From: Burkholderia sp. WP9
Lineage (GTDB): Bacteria > Pseudomonadota > Gammaproteobacteria > Burkholderiales > Burkholderiaceae
Direction: 5' to 3'
NCBI RefSeq assembly: GCF_900104795.1
Contig: NZ_FNTG01000001.1
Coordinates: forward strand, 2,418,001 to 2,482,000
Length of the DNA stretch: 64,000 nt
Both the position numbers and the translations under genes were made by a program. The first letter of the stretch is position 1. Each line of letters begins with the position of its first letter. Under the pieces are notes generated by a model, which saw only the letters and a list, made by a program, of their open reading frames with translations, was not told the DNA's origin and did no database searches. Shown here in pieces: positions 8,651 through 16,167 of this stretch.

Positions 8651-8685
8651 CAAAATCGATCTGTGCCAAACAGAAACCGATTTTG
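8651..8685. promoter_or_regulatory. Candidate enhancer (upstream activator) site for the 8754 sigma54 promoter
   Basis: CAAAATCG (8651-8658) and CGATTTTG (8678-8685) are a perfect inverted repeat separated by 19 bases. They are centred about 90 bases upstream of the -24/-12 element, the usual distance for a sigma54 activator site. Assignment to either activator is inference. Confidence 0.4.
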
Positions 8686-8751
8686 CTCGCACCATCTTTT
8701 GCAATTGCTTGCATTTTCCCTCTGCCAATTACAAATAGCATCCTGCAAAAT

Positions 8752-8769
8752 GCGGCACACGCATTGCCA
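8752..8769 (+). promoter_or_regulatory. Sigma54 (-24/-12) promoter of the lipoprotein pair
   Basis: GCGGCACACGCATTGCCA: GGCAC at -24 and TTGC at -12, with GG (8754-8755) and GC (8766-8767) separated by ten bases. Predicted start of transcription is near 8779, about 70 bases before the lipoprotein ATG at 8850. Confidence 0.65.
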
Positions 8770-8849
8770 GGTGGGGAACGCGTGTTATTCGTTCATTCGG
8801 TGTTTATCGAGCGTGAACGAAAGGCACTTGCAGGAGCAGAGACAGGGAA

Positions 8850-9428
8850 ATGCAAAAAAGTATGGTCTGGGCCGAATGGGCAAAACAATCCGCCGGGCGT
8901 GGTCGTCCCAACGCCACGGCACTCGTTGCTCTCGTCGTGGCGATCTCATCGGCGTTGAGCGGCTGTAGCTCGCTCTACTCTGAAGGCGCCACCGCCGGCG
9001 CCGGTATCGCAGGCGCCGCGCTCGCGGCAAAAGTGACGAACAACGCGGCCGTCGCAACCGGCATCGGCCTCGGCGCGGTCGCCGCGGCGCGGGCCGGCGT
9101 GCAGTATTCGGAGCGCGTGGTTCACACGAATACGCAGGACGGTATCGCCAAAATCGCCGGGCCGCTCGACGTCGGCGCAGTGGCGCCATGGAGCGTCACC
9201 CACTCTGTGCCGATCGAAGACGACGAACACGGCCGCGTCACCGTCAGCCGCATGATCAGCACGGGCGCGCTCAACTGCAAGGAAATCGTCTTCTCCGTCG
9301 ACCAGACCGCCACCAAGAATGTGCCGGCCAGCAGCGCGTTTTATGTCGCCTCGATCTGCCGCGACGGCGAGAACTGGAAATGGGCATCGGCCGAACCCGC
9401 CACCGAACGTTGGGGCGCGCTGCAATGA
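8850..9428 (+). CDS. Putative lipoprotein, first of a tandem pair
   Basis: A 192-residue secreted lipoprotein. A polar N-terminus of about 20 residues precedes a hydrophobic stretch and the lipobox LSGC at about residues 36-39, followed by SSLYSEG. Next comes a Gly/Ala-rich helical hairpin (AGIAGAALAAKV, GIGLGAVAAARAG). A folded domain with Cys residues then ends in WKWASAEPATERWGALQ. It is paralogous to the next gene, which ends almost identically, so the pair arose by duplication. The stop overlaps the next start (ATGA), so the two are translationally coupled. Its sigma54-type promoter ties it to the activators upstream. The function is unknown. Confidence 0.82.
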   Translation: MQKSMVWAEWAKQSAGRGRPNATALVALVVAISSALSGCSSLYSEGATAGAGIAGAALAAKVTNNAAVATGIGLGAVAAARAGVQYSERVVHTNTQDGIAKIAGPLDVGAVAPWSVTHSVPIEDDEHGRVTVSRMISTGALNCKEIVFSVDQTATKNVPASSAFYVASICRDGENWKWASAEPATERWGALQ

Positions 9429-9994
9429 CGGCGCGTTCGCATACGGCTGGACTCAAGGCGCGCCGCGTGCGCCTCGCTACGTGGTCCGGCAACCGGCTGC
9501 GGCTCGTGCTGGCCGGCGCGCTGTGCGTCGGCGCGAGTGTCATGACGAGCGGCTGCTCGTCGGTGGGCGCGGCAAGCGGCGCGGCGGCCGGTGTCGCGTC
9601 GGGTCTCGTGACGTCCAATCCGGCGATCGGCATCGGTGTCGGTATTGCCGTACAGGCGGCGACCGACGAGGCGGTGGGCCACTATATGCGCACCATGCAC
9701 ACCGATCAGCAGAACATGATCGCCGCGTTGGCTGGCGCCATGCCGGTCGGCGAGACGCGCCCCTGGGCCGTCAAGCACACGCTGCCGATCGAGAACGGCC
9801 ACGGCCAGGTTCGCGTGACGCGCGCATTCGGCTCGGCCCTCGCGCTCTGCAAGGAATTCGTGTTCTCGGTGCAGGACGGCGACGGCCCGAGCGCGCATGA
9901 GGACTGGTACACGGCGAGCGCGTGCCAACAGGACAAGGGCTGGAAGTGGGCGTCCGCTGAACCGGCCGTTCAGCGCTGGGGCAATCTGCAATAG
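9425..9994 (+). CDS. Putative lipoprotein, second of a tandem pair
   Basis: A 189-residue paralogue of the preceding protein. It has an Arg-rich N-terminus, a hydrophobic segment, the lipobox TSGC (about residues 39-42) and SSVGAASG. A Gly/Ala-rich stretch follows, then the same domain architecture: PWAVKHTLPIENGHGQVRVTRAF matches PWSVTHSVPIEDDEHGRVTVSRM in its neighbour, and both end in a WKWASAEPA-RWG-LQ motif. The frame is open far upstream, but the ATG overlapping the previous stop gives the lipoprotein signal. It is probably outer-membrane anchored. Its role is unknown. Confidence 0.8.
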   Translation: MTARSHTAGLKARRVRLATWSGNRLRLVLAGALCVGASVMTSGCSSVGAASGAAAGVASGLVTSNPAIGIGVGIAVQAATDEAVGHYMRTMHTDQQNMIAALAGAMPVGETRPWAVKHTLPIENGHGQVRVTRAFGSALALCKEFVFSVQDGDGPSAHEDWYTASACQQDKGWKWASAEPAVQRWGNLQ

Positions 9995-10003
9995 GCGCGC
10001 GGC

Positions 10004-10035
10004 AAAAAAAAAACGGCAGGGTCTCCCCTACCGTT
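10004..10035 (-). terminator. Strong terminator of the ABC transporter operon
   Basis: Read on the minus strand, AACGGTAGGG pairs with CCCTGCCGTT (10 pairs, one G-U) around a four-base loop, followed by a run of ten T. It lies 80 bases beyond the ATP-binding protein stop. On the plus strand it can also stop the lipoprotein transcript. Confidence 0.85.
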
Positions 10036-10084
10036 CCTCTTTCGCTTCGGCGCGAGGCGCGACGTTCAAACCGATCAGCTCGAA

Positions 10085-10120
10085 CGCGCTACTCAAGCGC
10101 GCTACTCAAGCGCGCTCAAG
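10085..10120. repeat. 13-bp tandem repeat at the 3' end of the ABC ATPase gene
   Basis: CGCGCTACTCAAG occurs twice in tandem (10085-10097, 10098-10110) and is followed by a shortened copy, CGCGCTCAAG (10111-10120), that overlaps the stop codon at 10116. Probably a slippage product. Confidence 0.7.
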
Positions 10121-11462
10121 ACTCCACGTCTTCCAGACTGAAGATTTCGGTCTGGTCGTTATACGAGAAGATCTCGCCATAACGACCCCAGTTGATGACC
10201 GCGTCGAGCGTCTCTTCCGCGGCGCTGTCCGACAGAAAATCCTCCAGCTCCTGTTCGAAGCGCACGCGCGGCGCGCGATGCCCCGGCCGTTCGTTGAGCA
10301 CCTTCTTGATTCGCGCGGCGAGCGGCACATGCCGCAGCAGATGCTCGGCGAACATCATCTTGCGTTCCTGCGTGCCGAACTCGGCGAACACGCGCGCCGG
10401 CGGCGTCAGGAAAATATCGCCTTCGCGCACGTCGGCGAAACCGAGATGCTGCAGCACTTCGGCGACCGGGAACAGATCGTCCACCTCCAGATGCAGCGAA
10501 CGGGCGATTTCCGGCATGTCGGCGCGGCCGTGGTACGGCGCCGCGGCCAATGTTTCGATCAGACCGGCCATCAGGTTGGTCGATACATGCGGCAACCAGC
10601 TGTGCAGCTCGAGGCCCTTCTTGGTCTTTTCGTCGGTCTGGCGCGCGGTCATCTTCGCGTAGATCTCGTCCACCAGCCGGCGGAACGCCGGGTCGAGACG
10701 ATTACGCGGATGCTTGAACGGCACCTTGATCTCGGCGATCACGCGGCCCGGATTCGACGACAGCACCAGGATCCGGTCGCACATGAACACCGCTTCCTCG
10801 ATGTTGTGCGTGACGATCAACACCGCCTTGATCGGCATGCGGCCTTGCGTCCACAGATCGAGCAGGTCGGTACGCAGCGTTTCGGCGGTCAGCACGTCGA
10901 GCGCGGAGAACGGTTCGTCCATCAGCAGCAGCGTGGGGTCGACCACCAGCGCGCGCGCAAAGCCGACGCGCTGGCGCATGCCGCCCGACAGTTCGCGCGG
11001 ATAAGCGTTTTCGAAACCGTCCAGACCGATCAGGTCGATCGCGGCGAGCGCGCGCGTGCGCCGCTCGCTCGCGCCGACGCCTTGCGCTTCGAGGCCCGCT
11101 TCCACGTTTTGCAGCACGGTCAGCCACGGGAACAGCGCGAAGGTCTGAAACACCATCGCGACGCCCTTTGCGGGACCGTTGAGCGGCTTGCCCATATACG
11201 TGACTTCGCCATCGGTCGGTTCGATCAGACCGGCGATGATGCGCAACAGCGTCGACTTGCCCGAGCCCGAACGGCCCAGCAAGCCGACGATCTCACCTTC
11301 GCGCAGCGACAGGTTCGCGTCGTCGAGGACGAGCAGTTCGCCCTGCGACTTGTTGAAACCGCGGCACACGTCCTTGACGCGCAGGATCTCTTCGCCGAGG
11401 CGCGGCGGCTTCGGCGGCGTCTGGATCGGCGCGGCGGTCATAGCAGCTTTAGGATTTTGCAT
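10116..11462 (-). CDS. ABC transporter ATP-binding protein with C-terminal AAA-associated domain
   Basis: A 448-residue ATPase of the nitrate/sulfonate/taurine importer class. Residues about 25-270 are the nucleotide-binding domain: Walker A GRSGSGKST, Q-loop FQTFALFPW, signature LSGGMRQRVGFARAL, Walker B LLLMDEPFSALD and H-loop VTHNIEEAV. Residues about 290-448 match the AAA-associated domain found on a subset of these ATPases, which makes the protein much longer than the usual 250-270 residues. It lies 19 bases downstream of the double permease. No periplasmic binding protein gene is adjacent. The substrate is unknown; an anion or sulfonate is a family-level guess. Confidence 0.92.
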   Translation of the reverse strand: MQNPKAAMTAAPIQTPPKPPRLGEEILRVKDVCRGFNKSQGELLVLDDANLSLREGEIVGLLGRSGSGKSTLLRIIAGLIEPTDGEVTYMGKPLNGPAKGVAMVFQTFALFPWLTVLQNVEAGLEAQGVGASERRTRALAAIDLIGLDGFENAYPRELSGGMRQRVGFARALVVDPTLLLMDEPFSALDVLTAETLRTDLLDLWTQGRMPIKAVLIVTHNIEEAVFMCDRILVLSSNPGRVIAEIKVPFKHPRNRLDPAFRRLVDEIYAKMTARQTDEKTKKGLELHSWLPHVSTNLMAGLIETLAAAPYHGRADMPEIARSLHLEVDDLFPVAEVLQHLGFADVREGDIFLTPPARVFAEFGTQERKMMFAEHLLRHVPLAARIKKVLNERPGHRAPRVRFEQELEDFLSDSAAEETLDAVINWGRYGEIFSYNDQTEIFSLEDVES

Positions 11463-11481
11463 CGCGTTTTGCCTTCAAATT

Positions 11482-13233
11482 TCAATCAAGCCGGAGCTTG
11501 GCTTCGGCGTAGGCGTACATCGGACGCCACAGCAGGCGGTTGAACAGTGTCACGAACAGGGACATCACGGCGATGCCCACGATGATCTTCGGATAGTCGC
11601 CCGCGGCGGTGGACTGCGCGATGTAAGCGCCCAAGCCGTGCGCGGCCACTTTGGTGTCGCCCCACTGCACGAATTCCGCGACGATGCTCGCGTTCCACGC
11701 GCCGCCCGACGCGGTGATCGCGCCCGTGACGTAATACGGGAAAATGCCCGGCAGAATCGCCTGACGCCACCACTGCCAGCCGCGGATATGGAAGTTCTTG
11801 GCCGCCTCGCGATAGTCGTTCGGATACGAGGTCGCGCCGGCAATCACGTTGAACAGGATATACCACTGGGTGCCGAGCACGATCAGCGGCGACAGCCAGA
11901 TGTCCGGGTTCAGGTGGAAGCGCACGATCGCGATCACGAACACCGGGAACAGCAGATTGGCCGGGAAGGCGGCGAGAAACTGCGCGAGCGGCTGGATCTT
12001 CTCGGCGAGCGCCGGGCGCAAGCCGATCAGCACACCAACCGGCACCCACACGACCGAGGCCAGCGCGATCAGCACCACCACGCGCAAGAGCGTAATGAGT
12101 CCGAGCACGAACACGTGCCAGACTTCATCCAGCGAGACGCCGGTGCGCACATACATGAAGACGCGGTACACCACGTAGACGGTGGTGAGCAGCACCAGCG
12201 CCGCCCATACGATATCGCCGACGCGCGAGCTTTTCTGCATCTGCGGGATCTGGAAGCGCGGCCCCTGGATGGCCGGCAGCCGCAACGGCACGCGCGCGGC
12301 TCGCGCGAACATCCAGCCGAGCGGCACCAGCAGCCGGTGGATCAGGCGGGTGCGGCGAATCAGATCGAGAAGCCACGATTCCGGCGCGTCGCCCGAACTG
12401 GTGTTTTCCATGCGGAACTTGTCCGCCCACGCGACGAGCGGCCGGAACAGGAACTGGTCGTACGCGAGAATCACGACCGTCATGGCGAGGATCACCCAGC
12501 CGATCGCATGCAGGTTCTTGTCCGAGATCGCCTGCGCCAGATACGCGCCGATGCCCGGCAGCGTGATCGTGCGGTTGCCGACCGTGATCGCTTCGGAGGC
12601 CACCACGAAGAACCAGCCGCCCGACATCGACATCATCATGTTCCAGATGAGGCCCGGCATCGAAAACGGCACTTCCAGTTTCCAGAAGCGCTGCCATGAA
12701 GTGAGGTGGAAGCCGCGCGACACTTCGTCGAGATCGCGCGGCACCGTGCGCAGCGACTGATAGAAGCTGAACGTCATGTTCCACGCCTGGCTCGTGAAGA
12801 TCGCGAAAATCGCCGCCAGTTCGGCGCCGAGCACACGGCCGGGAAACAATGCGAGGAAGAAGGTGACCGTAAACGATATGTAGCCGAGCACCGGCACCGA
12901 CTGCAGGATGTCCAGAATCGGCACCAGCACGAGCCCGGCGCGGCGGCTCTTGGCCGCCAGCGTGCCGTACACCAGCGTGAAGATCAGCGAGGCGACCATG
13001 GCCGCCAGCATGCGCAGCGTAGTGCGCATGGCGTACTCAGGCAGATTCGCCGGATCGAGCGAGATGGTCTGAGTCTTGAGCGTCGACATGGGCGCCAAGG
13101 TCTCGTGAAAACCGATCGCCGCCATGGCGATCACGCAGATGATCAGCGGGAAGGCGACGAAATCCCAGCGATTGGGCAGCACCCGCCATGCCGACGCATT
13201 GGCAGTGCGCTTGAGGTTGAAGCTGAAATCCAT
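11482..13233 (-). CDS. ABC transporter permease, two fused BPD_transp_1 domains
   Basis: A 583-residue inner-membrane protein holding two complete permease domains in one chain, so a single gene can provide both membrane halves of the importer. The first domain (about 25-270) has the EAA-loop region VPRDLDEVSRGFHLTSWQRFW. The second (about 340-583) has the matching DYREAAKNFHIRGWQWWRQAILP. Membrane segments cluster in each half, with a charged linker between. The start has a GGGAGGG ribosome site. It is the first gene of a two-gene operon with the ATPase. Fused permeases accompany the AAA-associated ATPases in related bacteria. Confidence 0.93.
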   Translation of the reverse strand: MDFSFNLKRTANASAWRVLPNRWDFVAFPLIICVIAMAAIGFHETLAPMSTLKTQTISLDPANLPEYAMRTTLRMLAAMVASLIFTLVYGTLAAKSRRAGLVLVPILDILQSVPVLGYISFTVTFFLALFPGRVLGAELAAIFAIFTSQAWNMTFSFYQSLRTVPRDLDEVSRGFHLTSWQRFWKLEVPFSMPGLIWNMMMSMSGGWFFVVASEAITVGNRTITLPGIGAYLAQAISDKNLHAIGWVILAMTVVILAYDQFLFRPLVAWADKFRMENTSSGDAPESWLLDLIRRTRLIHRLLVPLGWMFARAARVPLRLPAIQGPRFQIPQMQKSSRVGDIVWAALVLLTTVYVVYRVFMYVRTGVSLDEVWHVFVLGLITLLRVVVLIALASVVWVPVGVLIGLRPALAEKIQPLAQFLAAFPANLLFPVFVIAIVRFHLNPDIWLSPLIVLGTQWYILFNVIAGATSYPNDYREAAKNFHIRGWQWWRQAILPGIFPYYVTGAITASGGAWNASIVAEFVQWGDTKVAAHGLGAYIAQSTAAGDYPKIIVGIAVMSLFVTLFNRLLWRPMYAYAEAKLRLD

Positions 13234-13942
13234 CAGATGCCCTCCCCGTCGAGCCAGCAGTTCGCAAACAACAAGGAGGCCGCGGCTTCGGCGCGGCGGT
13301 CTGAAGATCGGTCCGGAAAGCGGAAATCAGGCATGGCAAAACGCGTGTGCGCGGTAAATCGTTAGCGTTGGAGACACGTGGACCGGTGAAGGATGTGTCC
13401 GTGGACGAGCCGCCCAGGACCGCAACCCTCAAACCCGACTCCTGTCGCCGCGGGCGCCGCCCGTAGGCTGGCGAGCTTTCCTTGTTTTGGACGGCACGAC
13501 ACTACACCATCCTATGTTTCAGGCACAACCTTTCGCGGTAAATCGCGATAAATAACGGGGGACGTGCCGCTATCGTCCTTGAGGGCCGCGCGCGCACGTC
13601 AAGCGGCAGGCCGTTCGTCGTCGCGCGCAGGCCACATCTTCAGCCGGGGCAGCGGCGACCCGGATCGCATCGGCGGCCCCCGGAAAACCCGTACTGCCAT
13701 TAAGAAACCGGCCGGGCCGCCGTTAAGAACCTGATGGGCGCGGTGCGGGTAGTTCGCTTTCCCGCAATAACAATGGCGTCTGGCCCCATGACGGTTAAAA
13801 TCAGAAGACGACGCCTGCCGTCGATTTATCCCGGGCCACAGCGGCGGCGTTTTGCCGAGCGCTTGCGCAGGGGCGAAACAGCGCCGGCGCGCTGCCACGA
13901 ATGAGCTAGTTGCATGTCACAGCCAGACGGATCAGAGAGTCG
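13234..13942. other. Long divergent intergenic region
   Basis: About 700 bases between the permease and the diguanylate cyclase. Open frames in it on both strands have unlikely, Arg-rich translations and no ribosome sites. It presumably contains promoters for both flanking genes, but none stands out by eye. Confidence 0.5.
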
Positions 13943-15634
13943 ATGAACAGGACAACCTTGCGCCAGGCAACCGGGCCGGTCAGCTTCATGCTGATCGTAC
14001 TGGTTTGCTGGTTCGTGGCCGGCATGGTCGCGGACCGGATGGTACAGCAAGAGCTGGACGCGGCCCTGCGTGCGCAGCGGCAAATGTCCACGTCGATCGT
14101 CGACAACATGGCGGAAGTGATCGCCAGCGACCTCGCGATGTCTCGGGCCATCCCCGCGACCATGGCCGAAATGGACGTGGTCCAGCGCGCTCTGGTGCAA
14201 TCCCAGAATTATGCCGTGAACGACCAAACGACGGAACCCGCCCTGCGCGCCGCGCTGCTAAAAGACGCGAAGATGACCGCCGTCAGCAACTTCCTGCACG
14301 ACGCACAAGGTTTCTCCGGACTCGACCAGATCTGGCTCGTCAATTCAAACGGCATCTGCGTCGCCTCCAGCAACTCGATCAACAACCCGTTCGCGGCCGA
14401 GCGCTCGTTCGTCGGCACCGACATGCGCGTGCGCGGCTACCTGACGAACGCGCTGCTCGGCGCTTTCTCCGAAGCCTATGGCGTGGGACGCTCGAGCGGC
14501 GAGCCCGGCATTTTCATTGCCGCGCCGGCTTATGCGGACGGTCTGCTGGTCGGCGTGGTCGTCGCCAAGGTTGGGATCGCGCGGCTGCGCCACTGGGTCG
14601 CGCATGCCGGCACCTTCGTCACCGACGACAACGGCGTCATCATCATGGCGCACAACAGCGCGCTCGAAGGCCGCGCGTTGCCGAACTCACGCGTCGCGCA
14701 GATGAGTCCCGCCGAGCGCAAGACCATCTATCTGCGCGACAGCTTCCCCGACATCCAGATCAGGGTGGACGCCCAGGTGCGCGAACAGGCGCCGTGGGTG
14801 CCGTCCGCCGTGGCCGGACAACTGTTCGGCATGTCCGAGCGCCCCGTGCCGTCGCTCTATCAGGCGCGCGGCGGCCTGAACTCCGGGCTGTCGGCGCATC
14901 TGGTCGATCCGCTCGCGGCCTGGCCGGAACTGCTGCGCAATCACAAGCGCGATCATTTGCTGGTGTTCCTCACGCTGGCCGGCACGGTCGCGCTGGCGTG
15001 GGTCATCACGGTGTCGTACGTGCGCGAGCGGCGCCACCATCGCGCGACCCGCGATCTTGCCGAACAATTGCAATCCGCCAACACGCTGCTTTCGGCCGAG
15101 GCCCGTCACGACGTGCTGACCGGCGCGCTGTCGCGGCGCTACTTCCTCGACTTGCTGCGTCATGAGATCGAGCGCGCGCACGTGAGCAACGAGCCGTTGT
15201 GCATGGCGATCGCCGACCTCGACCACTTCAAGCAGATCAACGACCGCTTCGGCCACGCAGCCGGCGACCGTGCGCTGGAGCATTTCGTCGACACCTGCCG
15301 CGCCGAGTTGCGCGGCGCCGATGCGATCGGCCGGCTGGGCGGCGAAGAGTTCGGCCTGCTGTTGCCGGCCACGGATCTGGCCGGCGGACGCGAAGTCGTC
15401 GAGCGCCTGCGGCTGCGCCTGAAAGCAATGCCTTCGCCGAAGTTGCCCGCTTCCGTGGGCTTGAGCGTGAGCATCGGCATCACCGAACTCTCGCCCGACG
15501 ATCTGCCCGAGCGCATCATGAGCCGCGCCGACACGGCCCTCTACGCGGCAAAATCGGGCGGTCGCGACCGCACCGAAGCCTTGCCGCCCGACGACACCGC
15601 GCCGCCCGCCCGCACCGTGGCCAACGTCTGGTAA
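13943..15634 (+). CDS. Membrane-bound diguanylate cyclase with periplasmic sensor
   Basis: A 563-residue protein making cyclic di-GMP from two GTP. One membrane segment at about residues 13-33 and a second at about 335-357 flank a periplasmic domain of about 300 residues. That domain resembles the double-Cache/DAHK-type sensors (repeated beta-rich pieces with GIFIAAPAYADGLLVGVVVAKVGIARL). The cytosolic GGDEF domain runs from about 380 to the end, with active-site GGEEF at 466-470 and the inhibitory I-site RGAD five residues before it, so product inhibition is likely. I chose the ATG at 13943, preceded by AGAGAG, over an upstream ATG with no ribosome site. No EAL domain is present. Confidence 0.92.
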   Translation: MNRTTLRQATGPVSFMLIVLVCWFVAGMVADRMVQQELDAALRAQRQMSTSIVDNMAEVIASDLAMSRAIPATMAEMDVVQRALVQSQNYAVNDQTTEPALRAALLKDAKMTAVSNFLHDAQGFSGLDQIWLVNSNGICVASSNSINNPFAAERSFVGTDMRVRGYLTNALLGAFSEAYGVGRSSGEPGIFIAAPAYADGLLVGVVVAKVGIARLRHWVAHAGTFVTDDNGVIIMAHNSALEGRALPNSRVAQMSPAERKTIYLRDSFPDIQIRVDAQVREQAPWVPSAVAGQLFGMSERPVPSLYQARGGLNSGLSAHLVDPLAAWPELLRNHKRDHLLVFLTLAGTVALAWVITVSYVRERRHHRATRDLAEQLQSANTLLSAEARHDVLTGALSRRYFLDLLRHEIERAHVSNEPLCMAIADLDHFKQINDRFGHAAGDRALEHFVDTCRAELRGADAIGRLGGEEFGLLLPATDLAGGREVVERLRLRLKAMPSPKLPASVGLSVSIGITELSPDDLPERIMSRADTALYAAKSGGRDRTEALPPDDTAPPARTVANVW

Positions 15635-15778
15635 CGCGCTCGCCGACGGCCGCCGGCGCCTCGGCCAGTACGCAAGAAACTGACTCAACGCAAGATCCGC
15701 CTTCGGGCGTCTCGTAGTGAAGCAGGTATGATCGACCTTGATATCGAGGTTGCCGCTACCGCTCTTACGGAGATTCGC

Positions 15779-16045
15779 ATGAAGGGAAATCTGGTCATCG
15801 TCTGTCGCGATCAGGATGCTGACGCGTTCGACCATCTGCTGGCCGAATACGGCGCGTTCCAGACGCGCCTGTCGTCCACCGCGTGGTATCTGAAGCTGGA
15901 CGTGGCGCCGGAACTGATACAGGAGGAGATCCTGGCGCGGCTCGGCAAATACACCACGCATTACATTTTCGAAGCCGAAACGGTGACGTGGAATACCGTG
16001 GATAGCGACGCGGCGAATGCGCTGAATACGTTGTTTTCAGATTAG
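15779..16045 (+). CDS. Small hypothetical protein
   Basis: An 88-residue protein (MKGNLVIVCRDQDADAF...) with alternating beta and alpha segments and no signal peptide. The ATG at 15779 has an ACGGAG ribosome site. The frame also contains an ATG 17 codons earlier with a weak site. The predicted pattern (beta-alpha-beta, then YLKLDV, then THYIFEAE) resembles small ferredoxin-like proteins annotated as SinR-like or Cas2-like, but I see no catalytic signature and no CRISPR genes nearby. It lies 145 bases after the diguanylate cyclase and converges on the histidine kinase. The function is unknown. Confidence 0.7.
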   Translation: MKGNLVIVCRDQDADAFDHLLAEYGAFQTRLSSTAWYLKLDVAPELIQEEILARLGKYTTHYIFEAETVTWNTVDSDAANALNTLFSD

Positions 16046-16132
16046 CGCGCCACCGTCTGGCCGCGCCTGCGAACCTTGCGTTCAAATCGCGGCGCGCGGT
16101 GCGGGCGGCTCAAGTTCGAGCCGCGCCGTCAA

Positions 16133-16167
16133 TCGCCAGTCGCCAATCGCCAGTCGCCAGTCGCCAT
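16133..16167. repeat. Five tandem 7-bp repeats (TCGCCAN) abutting the histidine kinase stop
   Basis: TCGCCAG, TCGCCAA, TCGCCAG, TCGCCAG, TCGCCAT occupy 16133-16167 without a gap. The stop codon of the minus-strand kinase gene begins at the next base. The array is noncoding and should be prone to slippage. Confidence 0.85.

Noticed and set aside
13599..13898. 99-codon minus-strand frame in the permease-cyclase gap
   Set aside because: Cys/Arg-rich translation without a ribosome site. Judged a chance frame.
15779..16045. Cas2 nuclease
   Set aside because: Only a loose fold-pattern similarity. No catalytic Asp signature and no CRISPR or other cas gene in the window.
16133..16167. Short repeats considered as a CRISPR array
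   Set aside because: Units are seven bases in direct tandem with no spacers. It is a simple repeat.
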